DNA of 64,000 bases from Aeromicrobium erythreum (GCF_001509405.1 NZ_CP011502.1:3038001-3102000), one strand, 5' to 3'. Positions 49,961-59,473 are shown, numbered from the stretch's first letter. Made by a program: numbers and translations. Notes: generated from the sequence alone by a model not told the origin.

Positions 49961-50718
49961 CCCGGCGGCGCTTGACCCTGGTCGGGATCGGCCTCGGCCA
50001 TCCCGACCACCTGACGCTGGAGGCGGTCCAGGCGCTGCAGTCGGCGTCGGTGGCTCTGGTGACGGTGAAGCGGACGGGGGACCCGCTCGCCGCGGTGCGT
50101 CGGGACCTCCTGGCCCACCACGCACCCCGCCTGCGGGTCGTGGAGGTCGTCGACCCCGAGCGTGACCGGTCGGCCGCGTCGACGTCGACCACGTCGGGGT
50201 ACGAGGGCGTCGTCGGCGACTGGCACGAGGCGCGGGCGCAGGCGTGGGAGCAGGCGCTCCTGGAGCACCCCGACGGCGACGTCGTGGTGCTCGTGTGGGG
50301 CGACCCGGCGTTCTACGACTCGACCATCCGGGTGGTGGAGCGGGTGCTCGCGCGGGGCGCGGTCGCGGTCGACTGGTCGGTGCTGCCGGGCATCTCGGCA
50401 CTGCAGCTGCTCGCCGCCCGGCACCGGGTGGTGCTGCACGAGGTCGGGCAGCCCGTGCACGTGACGACGGAGCGCCGTCTGCGCGAGGCGGTGGAGCAGG
50501 GGCAGCGCAACGTCGTCGTGTTCCTGACGTCGGGGACCGACCTGTCGGGCCTCGACGACTGGCAGGTCTGGTGGGGCGCGAACCTGGGGGCGCCGTCGGA
50601 GCGGCTCGTCGCGGGCCGGGTGGCCGACGTGGCCGACGCGATCGCGGCAGCGCGTGCGGCCGCAAAGGCCGAGGCCGGCTGGGTGATGGACCTCTTCCTC
50701 CTGCGCCTCCCCACCTGA
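49957..50718 (+). CDS. cobF: Precorrin-6A synthase (deacetylating)
   Basis: A 253-residue tetrapyrrole methylase matching CobF, which methylates C1 and releases the acetyl group to give precorrin-6A. Motifs: VGIGLGHPDHLTLEAVQAL, WGDPAFYDSTIRV and LPGISALQLLAARHR. CobF is often missing from actinobacterial cobalamin gene sets, so its presence completes the oxygen-dependent route. GTG start overlaps the cobN stop. Confidence 0.87.
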   Translation: MTRRRLTLVGIGLGHPDHLTLEAVQALQSASVALVTVKRTGDPLAAVRRDLLAHHAPRLRVVEVVDPERDRSAASTSTTSGYEGVVGDWHEARAQAWEQALLEHPDGDVVVLVWGDPAFYDSTIRVVERVLARGAVAVDWSVLPGISALQLLAARHRVVLHEVGQPVHVTTERRLREAVEQGQRNVVVFLTSGTDLSGLDDWQVWWGANLGAPSERLVAGRVADVADAIAAARAAAKAEAGWVMDLFLLRLPT

Positions 50719-50755
50719 ACCCTCCCCACCCCGCTGACCGTGAGATGGTCGGGAC

Positions 50756-51262
50756 GTGCTCTCGGACCACCGCCGCATCGCCGTCCTCGGTCTCGTGGTC
50801 GTGACCGTCCTGGCACTCGCCGTGTCGTGGTGGACCCAGCCCACGGCCCTGCCTGGCGACGCCGAGCGGGTGGCGCAGCGCGCGGCCGTCGACAGCACGG
50901 TCGACGTCGTGGTCGTGCCGAGCGTCCCGCCGGGCCTGACCCTGCGGTCGGTCGAGCCGGACCTGCCCGCGGGCACCACGCGGGCCGACGTGCAGGTGCT
51001 GCTCTGCGGCCGGCTCGACGGCGACGCCTCGGTCGAGGTGTCGACCGCCGGCGACCTCACCGCGATCTGCTCGACCGCGCGGCCCGCGAAGGCCGGGACC
51101 CGCACCCGCCCGGACGAGTCGTTGCTCGTGCGCGTCACCCCCCGCGCGCGGGGCGACGTAGAGCTGCGCGGCCTCCGGGTGCGCTACACGCGCGACGCCC
51201 GGCACCTCTGGCAGACCGGCACGCAGCTGGTCCCCGTCGCGGTCCGGGTCATCACGCCCTGA
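50756..51262 (+). CDS. Hypothetical membrane-anchored protein
   Basis: A 168-residue protein with one N-terminal membrane segment (about 7-25) and an extracytoplasmic domain with two Cys (about residues 84 and 104, CGRLDG and ICSTAR) that could form a disulfide. I do not recognise a family. It begins 37 bp after cobF but seems unrelated to cobalamin. It converges with the MFS gene, the two stops being 2 bp apart. Confidence 0.6.
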   Translation: MLSDHRRIAVLGLVVVTVLALAVSWWTQPTALPGDAERVAQRAAVDSTVDVVVVPSVPPGLTLRSVEPDLPAGTTRADVQVLLCGRLDGDASVEVSTAGDLTAICSTARPAKAGTRTRPDESLLVRVTPRARGDVELRGLRVRYTRDARHLWQTGTQLVPVAVRVITP

Positions 51263-51264
51263 CG

Positions 51265-52716
51265 TCAGGCCTCCTCGGTGTCGCGGGAGTCGGTCAGGGT
51301 GCTCGCGCCGTAGGCGGCGATCGACCCGGACACGACCGCGAGCACGAGGAAGACGATCCGCTCGCCGTGGAAGAACGAGGCGACGAGGTCCGGCGTCCAG
51401 GCCCCGGCCGGCAGCGCCTGCACCACGAGCGTGGCGAGCAACGTGCCCACGAGCGCCGTGCCGACGCTGGTGCCGAGCTCCTGGGCCGTGTCGTTCAGGG
51501 CTGCCCCGAGCGACGTCCGGTTGCCGGGCATCGCGCCGATCAGCGCGACCGCGCAGGTCATCATGACGGTGCGCAGGCCGACGACCATGACGACCATCGC
51601 GACGACGATCGCGGGGTACCCGTGCTCGACCGCGTACGCCATCGTGACCAGGCCGACGGCGAGCAGACCCGCACCGACCAGGCAGGCGACGCGGTGCCCG
51701 AGGCGCGAGACCATCGACTCCGTCAGCGGGTTCGAGAGCAGCATCGTGACGATCATCGGCAGGCTCGCCAGGCCGGCGCGGACGGGGCTCCAGCCGTAGG
51801 CGTACTGGAAGTGCAGGACGAGCGAGAACATCACGCCGGTCATCGCGACGGACGTGCCGAGCTGCGCGATCGTCGCCCCGCGGACGGTGCCGCGCCGGAA
51901 GACGTCGAGGTCGAGCATGGGCGACGCGGTGCGGCGCTCGTGGCGGACGAAGAGGACCGCGGAAGCCACCGAGCCGAGCACGCAGGCGAGGGTGACGGCC
52001 GACAGCCAGCCGCGCTCGACGCCGCTGGTGAGGGCGTACGCACCGAGGCCGATGGCGGCGACACTGAAGGCCGCCCCGGGCAGGTCGAGCGCGTCGTCGG
52101 TGAGGTCGTCGGCGTGGTCCGCGGCGACACCGACGCGCACGCCGATCCAGGCGACCAGCGCGATCGGGGCGTTCACGGCGAGCAGCCACTCCCAGCCCAC
52201 GTGCTCCAGCGCCGTGCCGCCGAGCACGGGTCCGAGCACGAAGCCCGCCATGCCGACCATCATCATGATCGGGAACGCGCGACGTCGCAGCGCCTCGTCG
52301 TCGAAGAGGCGGAAGACGAGCGAGTTGGTGATGGGCGCCATCGCGGCGGCGCAGAGCCCGAGCGCGGCGCGCAGGGCGATGAGCTCGGCCGTCGAGCCGA
52401 CGAGCAGCGCGCCCAGGCTGATGGTGCCGAACGCGGCGAGGCCGACGAGGAGCACCCTGCGGCGACCGAAGCGGTCGGCCACCGAGCCGGCGGTGAGCAT
52501 GAGGCCGCCGAAGGTCAGGGCGTAGGCGCCGGTGACCCACTGCAGCGACGTCGTGGTGCCGTGCAGGTCGCGGCCGATGGTGGGCAGCGCGATCGACAGC
52601 AGCGTGTTGTCGACCATCTCGACGAAGAACGCGAGGCAGAGGGCGGTGAGGGGGATCCAGGCGGCGCGCAGCGAGGGGTAGGTGCGGGTCGTCGGAGCCG
52701 TGGTCGTGGTCGTCAT
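51265..52716 (-). CDS. MFS drug exporter (DHA2/EmrB-QacA type)
   Basis: A 483-residue major facilitator with about 14 membrane segments. It has the motif-A loop GSVADRFGRRRVLL and the motif-C stretch GFVLGPVLGG. The ATG at 52716 was chosen because a longer frame runs through the operator. It is divergent from a TetR regulator across a gap with an 18-bp perfect inverted repeat, the usual arrangement for an inducible multidrug exporter. Substrate unknown. Confidence 0.9.
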   Translation of the reverse strand: MTTTTTAPTTRTYPSLRAAWIPLTALCLAFFVEMVDNTLLSIALPTIGRDLHGTTTSLQWVTGAYALTFGGLMLTAGSVADRFGRRRVLLVGLAAFGTISLGALLVGSTAELIALRAALGLCAAAMAPITNSLVFRLFDDEALRRRAFPIMMMVGMAGFVLGPVLGGTALEHVGWEWLLAVNAPIALVAWIGVRVGVAADHADDLTDDALDLPGAAFSVAAIGLGAYALTSGVERGWLSAVTLACVLGSVASAVLFVRHERRTASPMLDLDVFRRGTVRGATIAQLGTSVAMTGVMFSLVLHFQYAYGWSPVRAGLASLPMIVTMLLSNPLTESMVSRLGHRVACLVGAGLLAVGLVTMAYAVEHGYPAIVVAMVVMVVGLRTVMMTCAVALIGAMPGNRTSLGAALNDTAQELGTSVGTALVGTLLATLVVQALPAGAWTPDLVASFFHGERIVFLVLAVVSGSIAAYGASTLTDSRDTEEA

Positions 52717-52731
52717 GAGCCACCTCCGGAA

Positions 52732-52770
52732 GTCTCGAACAGCGTTCGACCATCGAACGCTGTTCGAGAC
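52732..52770. promoter_or_regulatory. 18-bp inverted repeat, probable TetR operator
   Basis: GTCTCGAACAGCGTTCGA (52732-52749) and its exact inverse (52753-52770) are separated by 3 bp. A looser related site (GAACATGGTTC) follows at 52775-52785. They lie between the MFS gene and the divergent TetR gene and very probably form its operator. Confidence 0.8.
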
Positions 52771-52799
52771 GATAGAACATGGTTCGATAGGATGCAAGA

Positions 52800-53579
52800 G
52801 TGAGTCCCCGACGACCCCCTGCCGGCGCGCCCCGCCAGCCGCGCCCCCCGCGCCCACCCGGCCCGCCGCGACGCCAGCCGCCCCTGCGCAGCCGGACCAC
52901 CCACTCGATGGAGTCGGTCCTGACCGAGGCGGTCGGGCTCCTCGACGAGGCGGGCGAGCCCGCGCTCACGTTCCGCGCCCTCGCCGCACGACTGGGCGGC
53001 GGCGTGGGCAGCATCTACTGGTACGTCTCCAGCAAGGACGAGCTGCTCGAGCGCGCCGCCGACTTCGTCCTCGAGGGCGTCCTGGACGCCACGGAAGGCT
53101 ACGTCGACGGCGACCCGGTCGACGACCTGCGCCGCACCGCGATCGCCCTGTTCGACGCGGTGGCCGACCGTCCGTGGCTGGGCACCTACTTCATGCGCAA
53201 CACCGGGTCGCAGCCCAACTCGCTGCGCTACTACGAGCGCGTCGGCCAGCACGTGCTCCGCCTGGGCCTGGACCCGCTCGAGACGTTCAACGCCGCGTCG
53301 GCCGTCGTCGGCTACGTCATCGGCATCGCGGCCGACCTCGGCCAGCAGCCGCCCGAGGAGGTCGTCGACGGCAGCACCACGCGCTCGGACTACCTGGCCC
53401 GGACCGTGGCCGAGTGGCGCGAGCTCGACCCCGACGAGTGGCCGTTCCTGCACACCATCGTCGACGTCTTCGCCGACCACGACGACGCCGCCCAGTTCCG
53501 CGCCGGGCTCGACCTCCTCCTTGCGGGCCTGAGCCTGCGAGCGGGCCACCGCCCCCCTCCCCCACCCCGCCGAGGGTGA
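52800..53579 (+). CDS. TetR-family regulator of the MFS exporter
   Basis: A 259-residue TetR protein with a Pro/Arg-rich N-terminal extension (about 1-35), a helix-turn-helix (about 50-95, FRALAARLGGGVGSIYWYVS) and a TetR-C-type ligand domain with several aromatic residues. Divergent from the MFS gene. The GTG start lies only 30 bp past the main palindrome, so it probably also represses itself. Confidence 0.87.
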   Translation: MSPRRPPAGAPRQPRPPRPPGPPRRQPPLRSRTTHSMESVLTEAVGLLDEAGEPALTFRALAARLGGGVGSIYWYVSSKDELLERAADFVLEGVLDATEGYVDGDPVDDLRRTAIALFDAVADRPWLGTYFMRNTGSQPNSLRYYERVGQHVLRLGLDPLETFNAASAVVGYVIGIAADLGQQPPEEVVDGSTTRSDYLARTVAEWRELDPDEWPFLHTIVDVFADHDDAAQFRAGLDLLLAGLSLRAGHRPPPPPRRG

Positions 53580-53622
53580 CGTTTCGACCCCGATCCGCGG
53601 CGGATCGGGGCCGAAACGTCAC
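53576..53622. terminator. Bidirectional terminator between TetR and Rrf2 genes
   Basis: A 22-bp stem with one mismatch and a 3-nt loop: GTGACGTTTCGACCCCGATC and two more bases pair with the right arm ending CCGAAACGTCAC. It overlaps the last codons of the TetR gene and lies 2 bp from the Rrf2 stop, so it serves both convergent genes. Confidence 0.88.
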
Positions 53623-53624
53623 AC

Positions 53625-54056
53625 TCAGCGGGGGACGAGGTCGGCGACGGTCGTGCGCGCGAGGGTCGCCTCGGTGGCTCGCGCGACCTCGGCGTCGACC
53701 TGGGTGAGACCGTCCTGGATGCTGCGACCGACCGGGCAGCGGGGGCTGGGCAGGTGGATCGCCAGCACGGGCTCCTCCCCGCGCACGAGGCGCCAGACCG
53801 TGTCCAGACGGATGTCGGCAGGGTCGACCAGCAGCCGCCAGCCGCCGTGGGCGCCCGGCGTCGAGGCCAGGAGCCCCGCCTCGCGCAGCGGCGCGAGCAC
53901 GCGTCGGACGTGGACGGCCGTCACCTGCGTGCTGGCGGCCAGCTCGGTGGCGCCGACGAGACGACCCGGCTGCGACCCGGGCCCGGCGCCCGCGCCGGCC
54001 AGGTAGGTGAGCACGTGCACCGCGACGGCGAACTGGGTGCTCTGCGGACTGGCCAT
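53625..54056 (-). CDS. Rrf2-family transcriptional regulator
   Basis: A 143-residue Rrf2 protein with a winged helix (about 10-75; ATELAASTQVTAVHVRRVLA) and a single Cys in SPRCPVGR. There is no three-Cys iron-sulfur motif, so a thiol/redox sensor like HypR/YwnA is more likely than an IscR-type sensor. It is divergent from the NAD(P)H-binding protein at 54137, a common actinobacterial pair. Confidence 0.85.
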   Translation of the reverse strand: MASPQSTQFAVAVHVLTYLAGAGAGPGSQPGRLVGATELAASTQVTAVHVRRVLAPLREAGLLASTPGAHGGWRLLVDPADIRLDTVWRLVRGEEPVLAIHLPSPRCPVGRSIQDGLTQVDAEVARATEATLARTTVADLVPR

Positions 54057-54087
54057 GACCCCAGTCTGGCACATCCGTCATCAGCAT

Positions 54088-54106
54088 GGTTATAGTTAGG
54101 ACAACC
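54088..54106. promoter_or_regulatory. Candidate Rrf2 operator
   Basis: GGTTATAGTTAGGACAACC is a 19-bp imperfect palindrome (GGTTAT/ACAACC arms, one mismatch). It overlaps a TATAGT promoter box in the divergent gap between the Rrf2 gene and the NAD(P)H-binding protein gene. Confidence 0.55.
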
Positions 54107-54136
54107 GCAATCACTCTGCACACGAATGAGGACGCC

Positions 54137-54976
54137 ATGACCACCTACGCCATCACCGGAGCCTCGGGCCAGCTCGGCTCGCTCGCCGCCGACCTCCTGC
54201 TCCAGCAGGCCGACCCGTCCGACGTCGTCCTGCTCACCCGCTCCCCCGAGAAGCTCGACCGCCCCGGGGTGACGGTGCGCGCCGCCGACTTCGACGACCC
54301 GACCACGCTCGCCACCGCGTTCGAGGGCGTCGACGAGCTGCTCCTTGTCTCGACCGACGCCGTCGGCAGCCGCGTCGAGGGACAGCGCCGAGCCGTCGAG
54401 GCCGCGAAGGCCGCCGGCGTGCGCCGCGTGCTCTACACCTCGGTCGTCGACCCCTCCGACGACAATCCCGCAGCCGTGACCCCCGACCACGTGGCCACCG
54501 AGCGCGACCTGCGCGAGAGCGGCCTGCGCTGGACGTTCCTGCGCAACAACCTCTACGCCGACATGCAGGCCGACACGATCGCGCAGGCCGCCGCGTCGGG
54601 CCAGCACGTCACCAACACCGGTGACGGCGGTGCCGCCTACGTGACCCGCGCCGACTGCGCCGCCGCCGCGGTCGCCGCGCTGCTGAGCACCGAGCTCGAC
54701 GACGTCGCGCTCGACGTCACAGGCCCGCGCGCGATCACGGCCGACGACGTCGCGACGCTCGCGGCGCAGCGTCGTGGCGAGCCGGTCGAGGTCGTCCAGG
54801 TCGACGACGCCGCCTACGTGGCCGGGCTCGAGCAGGCCGGCCTGCCGACGCCGGTCGCCCACCTGCTCGCCTCGTTCGGCACGGCCATCCGCGAGGGCCG
54901 GCTCGCCGCCGTCTCCTCGGCCGTGGAGGACCTCACCGGGCGTCCCGCCACCCCGGTCGAGGACGTCGTCGCCTGA
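54137..54976 (+). CDS. NmrA/QOR2-type NAD(P)H-binding protein
   Basis: A 279-residue Rossmann protein of the atypical SDR (NmrA, YtfG/QOR2-like) group: ITGASGQLGSLAADLLL at the N-terminus, RRVLYTSVVDPSDDNPAA and LRNNLYADM. Members act as quinone reductases or redox sensors. Likely controlled by the divergent Rrf2 protein. Confidence 0.85.
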   Translation: MTTYAITGASGQLGSLAADLLLQQADPSDVVLLTRSPEKLDRPGVTVRAADFDDPTTLATAFEGVDELLLVSTDAVGSRVEGQRRAVEAAKAAGVRRVLYTSVVDPSDDNPAAVTPDHVATERDLRESGLRWTFLRNNLYADMQADTIAQAAASGQHVTNTGDGGAAYVTRADCAAAAVAALLSTELDDVALDVTGPRAITADDVATLAAQRRGEPVEVVQVDDAAYVAGLEQAGLPTPVAHLLASFGTAIREGRLAAVSSAVEDLTGRPATPVEDVVA

Positions 54977-55030
54977 CGCGCGACCGTGCGGCGCCGGGCT
55001 CAGGGGTCCACGGCGCCGCACGGCGGCAGG

Positions 55031-55612
55031 TCAGCAGGGCCGCGTGAACGTCTGCGTGCCCGTCTTGTCGTAGTTGAACGCGTGCCCGTTGAGGATGACG
55101 GGGCGCAGGACCGACCGGCCGTCCACCACCTGACGCTGCTCGTAGTGCAGGTGAGGTCCGGTGCTCTTGCCGGTGCTGCCGACGCGACCGATCTGCGTGA
55201 TCGGCGAGACCTGCTGCCCCACGGAGACGGCGATGCTGTCCTCCTGCAGGTGGGCGTAGAAGCTGCGCCAGCCGTTCCCGTGGTCGATCTCCACCGCGTG
55301 GCCGTAGCTCGTGTACTTCTTCGAGACGCCGATGACCTTGCCGGACGCGCTCGCCAGCACGGGACGCCCGGCGTCGGACGACCCGGCGATGTTGAAGTCC
55401 ACCGCCAGGCGGTTGGGCGTGTGGTCGCTGTACGTCTTCACCGGCCAGGCCTCGCCGCAGCGGAAGGGCACCTGCAGCGGTGGCCGGGCCTGCGACGCGG
55501 TCGCCTCGCTCGCCGTGGGTGCCGCGTGGGCGGCAGCCGCGAGCGAGCCGGCGAGCAGGGTCGCGGGCACAGCTGCTGCGACCGTCAGGGCGATCGTCCG
55601 TCGTCGGTTCAT
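55031..55612 (-). CDS. Secreted M23-family metallopeptidase
   Basis: A 193-residue secreted protein with a Sec signal peptide (about 1-30, AHAA) and an M23/LytM-like domain. The zinc motif HLHYE (GPHLHYEQ) and an upstream His/Asp region (SDHTPNRLAVDFN) are present, as is YGHAVEIDHGNG. It should cut peptidoglycan cross-bridges or related peptides. It is divergent from the CHAP protein at 55783, giving a pair of wall hydrolases. Confidence 0.85.
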   Translation of the reverse strand: MNRRRTIALTVAAAVPATLLAGSLAAAAHAAPTASEATASQARPPLQVPFRCGEAWPVKTYSDHTPNRLAVDFNIAGSSDAGRPVLASASGKVIGVSKKYTSYGHAVEIDHGNGWRSFYAHLQEDSIAVSVGQQVSPITQIGRVGSTGKSTGPHLHYEQRQVVDGRSVLRPVILNGHAFNYDKTGTQTFTRPC

Positions 55613-55782
55613 CCGTCCTCCTGGTGTCGTGGCGCGACCCCCGTCGCGCCGATGACGAGAGCCTGCCGACGCGCTCTGCGATCACGCTCCGAGCCGTTCG
55701 CAGCGAGTTCGCAGCGGCGCTCGGCAGGCTGAGGCACGGCGGCGGACGGCGTCGCCAGGCACCTACGAACCGAGGACACCTC

Positions 55783-56448
55783 ATGAAGCGCACCCGTCTC
55801 GCCGCCGCTGCCCTCACCGCAGCGGCCCTCCTCGCCGGACCGGCCGTCGCCGGGTCCGCGCACGCCGACACCGCCGGCACCAGCTCGACGTCGTCCGCCA
55901 CGGCGATCTCCGCGAACCGCCAGGCCGTGGTGGAGCGTGCGATGTGGGCGCTCGGCAAGCCCCTGCCGTACATCGACCGCTATGGCACGAAGCGCAACAG
56001 CACGCCGGTGCAGGACCGCAACCTGTTCGAGTACGGCGGCAGCAACACCAACAAGAACCTGTTCAACAACTACAACGGCCAGGAGTGGTGCGGCTCCTTC
56101 GCCGCCTGGGCCTGGACCAACCGTCTGGTCCCGTCCAAGTCCGACTTCCCGGCCATCCCGCAGTACTACCCGGGCTCGCAGAACTGGGCGGACCAGACGG
56201 GATCGCGCTTCAAGCCCTTCTCGGCGTCGTCGACCGCGCGCCCGCTCCCGGGGGACGTGCTCGTGTGGAAGAACAACAACGCGGGCGGCGGTCACGTCGG
56301 CGTGGTCGTCGAGGTCAACGGCAACAAGATCTACACCGTCGAGGGCAACGTCGGCGGCGACGAGATCGGCTACAAGTACTACCTCTGGGACGGCGACGGA
56401 CCGACGATCAAGGACAAGACGTTCCGCGGCTTCACGTCGGCGGAGTGA
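55783..56448 (+). CDS. Secreted CHAP-domain peptidoglycan hydrolase
   Basis: A 221-residue secreted protein with a signal peptide (about 1-28, GSAHA) and a CHAP cysteine-peptidase/amidase domain. The catalytic Cys is in QEWCGSFAAWAW and the His in GGGHVGVVVEV; TVEGNVGG follows. The ATG at 55783 was chosen over an upstream frame since the signal peptide starts there. Its last 17 bp overlap the convergent AfsR-like gene. Confidence 0.85.
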   Translation: MKRTRLAAAALTAAALLAGPAVAGSAHADTAGTSSTSSATAISANRQAVVERAMWALGKPLPYIDRYGTKRNSTPVQDRNLFEYGGSNTNKNLFNNYNGQEWCGSFAAWAWTNRLVPSKSDFPAIPQYYPGSQNWADQTGSRFKPFSASSTARPLPGDVLVWKNNNAGGGHVGVVVEVNGNKIYTVEGNVGGDEIGYKYYLWDGDGPTIKDKTFRGFTSAE

Positions 56449-59400
56449 GGACGGGGGACGCGCCAGGGGGCGCTCCCCCAGCCTGAGCAGCCGCGGAGGC
56501 CTCCCGTTCCAGCCGGCGGGCCTCCGCGGCCTCCTCCGTGCGCCCGGCATCGTCCAGCAGGGCCGCGAGAGCACGCCAGGCCGCGGCCGCGCTGAGCTGG
56601 CGGCCCAAGGCGGTCAGCTCGGTCACCGCGAGGCGCAGCTCCGCCTCCGCCTCCGCCGGTCGGCCTTCCAGGCGCAGCGCTCCCGCGAGGGTGCGGCGGG
56701 CGCGGGCGGCGACGAAGGCGTCGCGCGACCGGACGGCCCACGCCCGCGCGCTGCGGGCGAGCTCGACACCGTCGGCGCCCCGTCCGAGCGCGACCGCGAC
56801 CTCGGCCTGGGCGTCCAGCACGTAGCCGCGGTCGTAGTCGTCCCCGTCGTCCTCGAGCAGGCCGACCACCTCGAGGATCAGCTTCTGCGCCTCACCGAGC
56901 ACCCCGAGGCGACGGTACGACCGTGAGAGCTCCAGCGTCGCCTGGCGGTATCCCGCCCGGGCGGCGGTCGGCTCGAGCAGCGCCCGCGCTTGCGCGAAGG
57001 CCACCGCCGCAGCCTCGTTCTCGTCGTAGTCGTTGTGCACGGTGCCGCGGCCGTTCGCGACCCAGCCGGCGAGGACCGGGTCGTGGACGCCGTCGAGCGC
57101 CGCCGTCGCCGCGTCGAGCGCCGCCACCGCCGCGTCGCGACGCCCGAGCGCGAGCGCCGCCGAGGCGGCCACCACCTGCGCGGCGGCCGCGGCCCGCGGG
57201 TGACCGGCGTCGACCAGCCGGGCCGCCGCCGACTCCGCCAGGCGTCCGGCCTGCTCCGACGACGAGGCGCGGGCCTGCAGGTGCCAGGCCCGGCAGAGGT
57301 CGAGAAAGGCACGGCCCGTCGCCGCGTCGACGTCGTCGGGCGCGGCGCGCCCGAGGACACCGCCCACGAGGTCGAGGCACGCCACCCAGTCCTCCTCGGC
57401 CGGCGCGCCGTGGTGCGCGGGTGCGACCAGGACGAGGAGCCGCCACGCGAGGTCGGGTCGGTGCGGCGCCAACGAGGAGGCCAGCACCCGAGCGGTCGCG
57501 TTCTCCGTCGCGAAGAACCGCACCGCCGACGTCCGGTCCCACCTCTGCGCCGCGTCCTGCGACGTCGTGGCCTGCGACGTCGGGCGAGCACCGTTCGGGG
57601 GCTCGGGGAGCAGCTGCGTCGGGTGGGCCCGGTGCGCCGGACGTCCCCGCTCGAGCAACAGCGCCGCCACCCGCTCCGCCGGTGACGTGTCGTCGTCGTG
57701 CGTGTCGGTGCCGCGCAGGAACCGTGCGACGACGTCGTGCAACTTGAACTGCGTCGCCTGCCCGAGGTGCCGCACCGGCTCGACGAGGTGCAGCGCGCTC
57801 AGGGCGTCGATCGCCCGCTCCCCCGCGTGGTCGTCGCCGAGCAGCGCCCCGAGCACCCAGGCGCTGAACGCAGGCAGTCGCAGCCGGGCCACGCGGTGGG
57901 CCGCCTCCTGCACCTCCCCGGGCAGCTGCTCCCACACCTCCGCGAGGCTCGCCGCGATCGAGGCCATGGTGCCGTCGTCGCCGGTGGAGAGCCGGTCGGC
58001 CAGGCGGCCCAGCGCCACGTCGGGTCGCTGCCGTGCCCGCCCGGCCGCGAGCCGCAGGGCGAGGGGCGCGGCACCGAGCGCGACCACCAGCCGGTCGGCG
58101 TCGGCCTGGTCGCGCTCGACCCGCTCCGACCCGAGCTCGCGGACGAGCAGCTCGCGGGCCGCACCCGTGGAGAGCGAGCCCACCGGCACGCGCACGTCCG
58201 CGTCGAGCCACGGCAGGTCCCGCCGCGACACGACGACGGCCATGGAGCCCGCCGACGCCGGCAGCAGGTCGAGCAGGGCCGGCGCTGCGACGTCCGCTCC
58301 CACGTCGTCGAGCACGACGAGGACCCGTCGCTCGTGCAGCAGGCTGCGGTAGAGGGCGGCTCGCTCGGCGACGTCGGCGGGGACGGCCTCGGGGTGCGTG
58401 CCCAGCAGCCGGAGGAAGGTGCCGAGGGCCGCCCCGGCGTCCGGACCCGTCGGTGTGCGACCGGCGTCGAGGTGCAGCGAGCCGTCCGGGAAGCGGTCGC
58501 GCAGGCGATGGCCCGCCTCGACCGCGAGCGTCGACTTGCCCATCCCCGGCAGCCCCGTCAGGTGCACGACGACCGGCCCGTCGTCGACCTGCTGGGCGGC
58601 GCCGAGCACCGCCTCCAGCTCGTGCGCGCGGCCGACGAAGCCCGGCGAGCGCCGCGGCAGCGTCCGGGGCGCCGTGGGTCGGCGCAGTGCAGTGTCGGCA
58701 CCGGGCACGGTCGTGACGTCGGACGCCCGCACGGGCACCACGTCGCCCTCCAGCACCCGGGCGTGCGCGGAGCGCAGCAGGTCCGACGGCTCGACCCCCA
58801 GCTCGACGTCGAGCCGCTCGAACGCCTCGCGGTAGACCCGCAGCGCCTGCTCGCGACGCCCCACCGACGCGAGCGCCAGCACGGAGTGGGCGAGCAGGCC
58901 CTCGTGGAACGGGTGCAGGGCGGTCAGCAGGGCCAGGTCGGCGACGACCGTGTCGGCGCGGCCGAGCGCGACCGCCGCGGCCACGTGCTCCTCCCAGAGA
59001 CCGAGCCGCTCGGCCGCGAGACGCGTGCGCTCGAGCTCCACGGCCGACGTGGGACGGACGTCGAGCAGGACCTCCTCGGGCACGAGGTCGAGCGCGGTCC
59101 GGAAGTCGTCGAGACATCCCACCTCCGAGCGCTGCGCCCGCGCCCGCGCGCGGTCGCGGCACGCTCGCAGCCGTCCGACGTCCGTCGGGACGCCGTCGTC
59201 GAGGACGTAGCCGTCGGCCGCCGTGCGCACGAGGGGTGCGTCGCACTTGCGGCGCAGGCCGGAGACGAGCGCCTGCACCCGGTTGCGCGCCGAGGTGGGT
59301 GGGGTGTCGTCGTACAGCCAGCGGACGAGCGTGTCGCTGGAGGACCCGGCTCCCACGGCGAGCCCGGCGAGGAGCGCGCGTTCGAGGCTCGACAGCGCGA

Positions 59401-59473
59401 CGGGTGCACCGTCGCACTGCAGCGTGACCCCCGCGAGCACGGTCAGCACGACCCTGTCCCCCGAGCAGTCCAC
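56432..59473 (-). CDS. AfsR/SARP-like regulator with NB-ARC and TPR regions
   Basis: A 1013-residue regulator. Residues about 8-95 form an OmpR-like winged helix (SARNRVQALVSGLRRK), about 105-245 a bacterial transcriptional activation domain, 275-560 an NB-ARC/STAND ATPase with Walker A TGLPGMGKST (306-315) and LVVLDDVG, and about 640-1000 TPR-like helical repeats. Such proteins activate secondary metabolism or stress genes in actinobacteria. No biosynthetic cluster is adjacent, so the target is unknown. It is divergent from the TetR gene at 59608. Confidence 0.87.
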   Translation of the reverse strand: MDCSGDRVVLTVLAGVTLQCDGAPVALSSLERALLAGLAVGAGSSSDTLVRWLYDDTPPTSARNRVQALVSGLRRKCDAPLVRTAADGYVLDDGVPTDVGRLRACRDRARARAQRSEVGCLDDFRTALDLVPEEVLLDVRPTSAVELERTRLAAERLGLWEEHVAAAVALGRADTVVADLALLTALHPFHEGLLAHSVLALASVGRREQALRVYREAFERLDVELGVEPSDLLRSAHARVLEGDVVPVRASDVTTVPGADTALRRPTAPRTLPRRSPGFVGRAHELEAVLGAAQQVDDGPVVVHLTGLPGMGKSTLAVEAGHRLRDRFPDGSLHLDAGRTPTGPDAGAALGTFLRLLGTHPEAVPADVAERAALYRSLLHERRVLVVLDDVGADVAAPALLDLLPASAGSMAVVVSRRDLPWLDADVRVPVGSLSTGAARELLVRELGSERVERDQADADRLVVALGAAPLALRLAAGRARQRPDVALGRLADRLSTGDDGTMASIAASLAEVWEQLPGEVQEAAHRVARLRLPAFSAWVLGALLGDDHAGERAIDALSALHLVEPVRHLGQATQFKLHDVVARFLRGTDTHDDDTSPAERVAALLLERGRPAHRAHPTQLLPEPPNGARPTSQATTSQDAAQRWDRTSAVRFFATENATARVLASSLAPHRPDLAWRLLVLVAPAHHGAPAEEDWVACLDLVGGVLGRAAPDDVDAATGRAFLDLCRAWHLQARASSSEQAGRLAESAAARLVDAGHPRAAAAAQVVAASAALALGRRDAAVAALDAATAALDGVHDPVLAGWVANGRGTVHNDYDENEAAAVAFAQARALLEPTAARAGYRQATLELSRSYRRLGVLGEAQKLILEVVGLLEDDGDDYDRGYVLDAQAEVAVALGRGADGVELARSARAWAVRSRDAFVAARARRTLAGALRLEGRPAEAEAELRLAVTELTALGRQLSAAAAWRALAALLDDAGRTEEAAEARRLEREASAAAQAGGAPPGASPVLTPPT

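Noticed and set aside
46580-53014. A 2144-codon open frame on the minus strand
   Set aside because: It is antisense to cobN, cobF and neighbours, has an Arg/Ala/Gly-rich composition without motifs, and exists because GC-rich codon use suppresses stops on the opposite strand.
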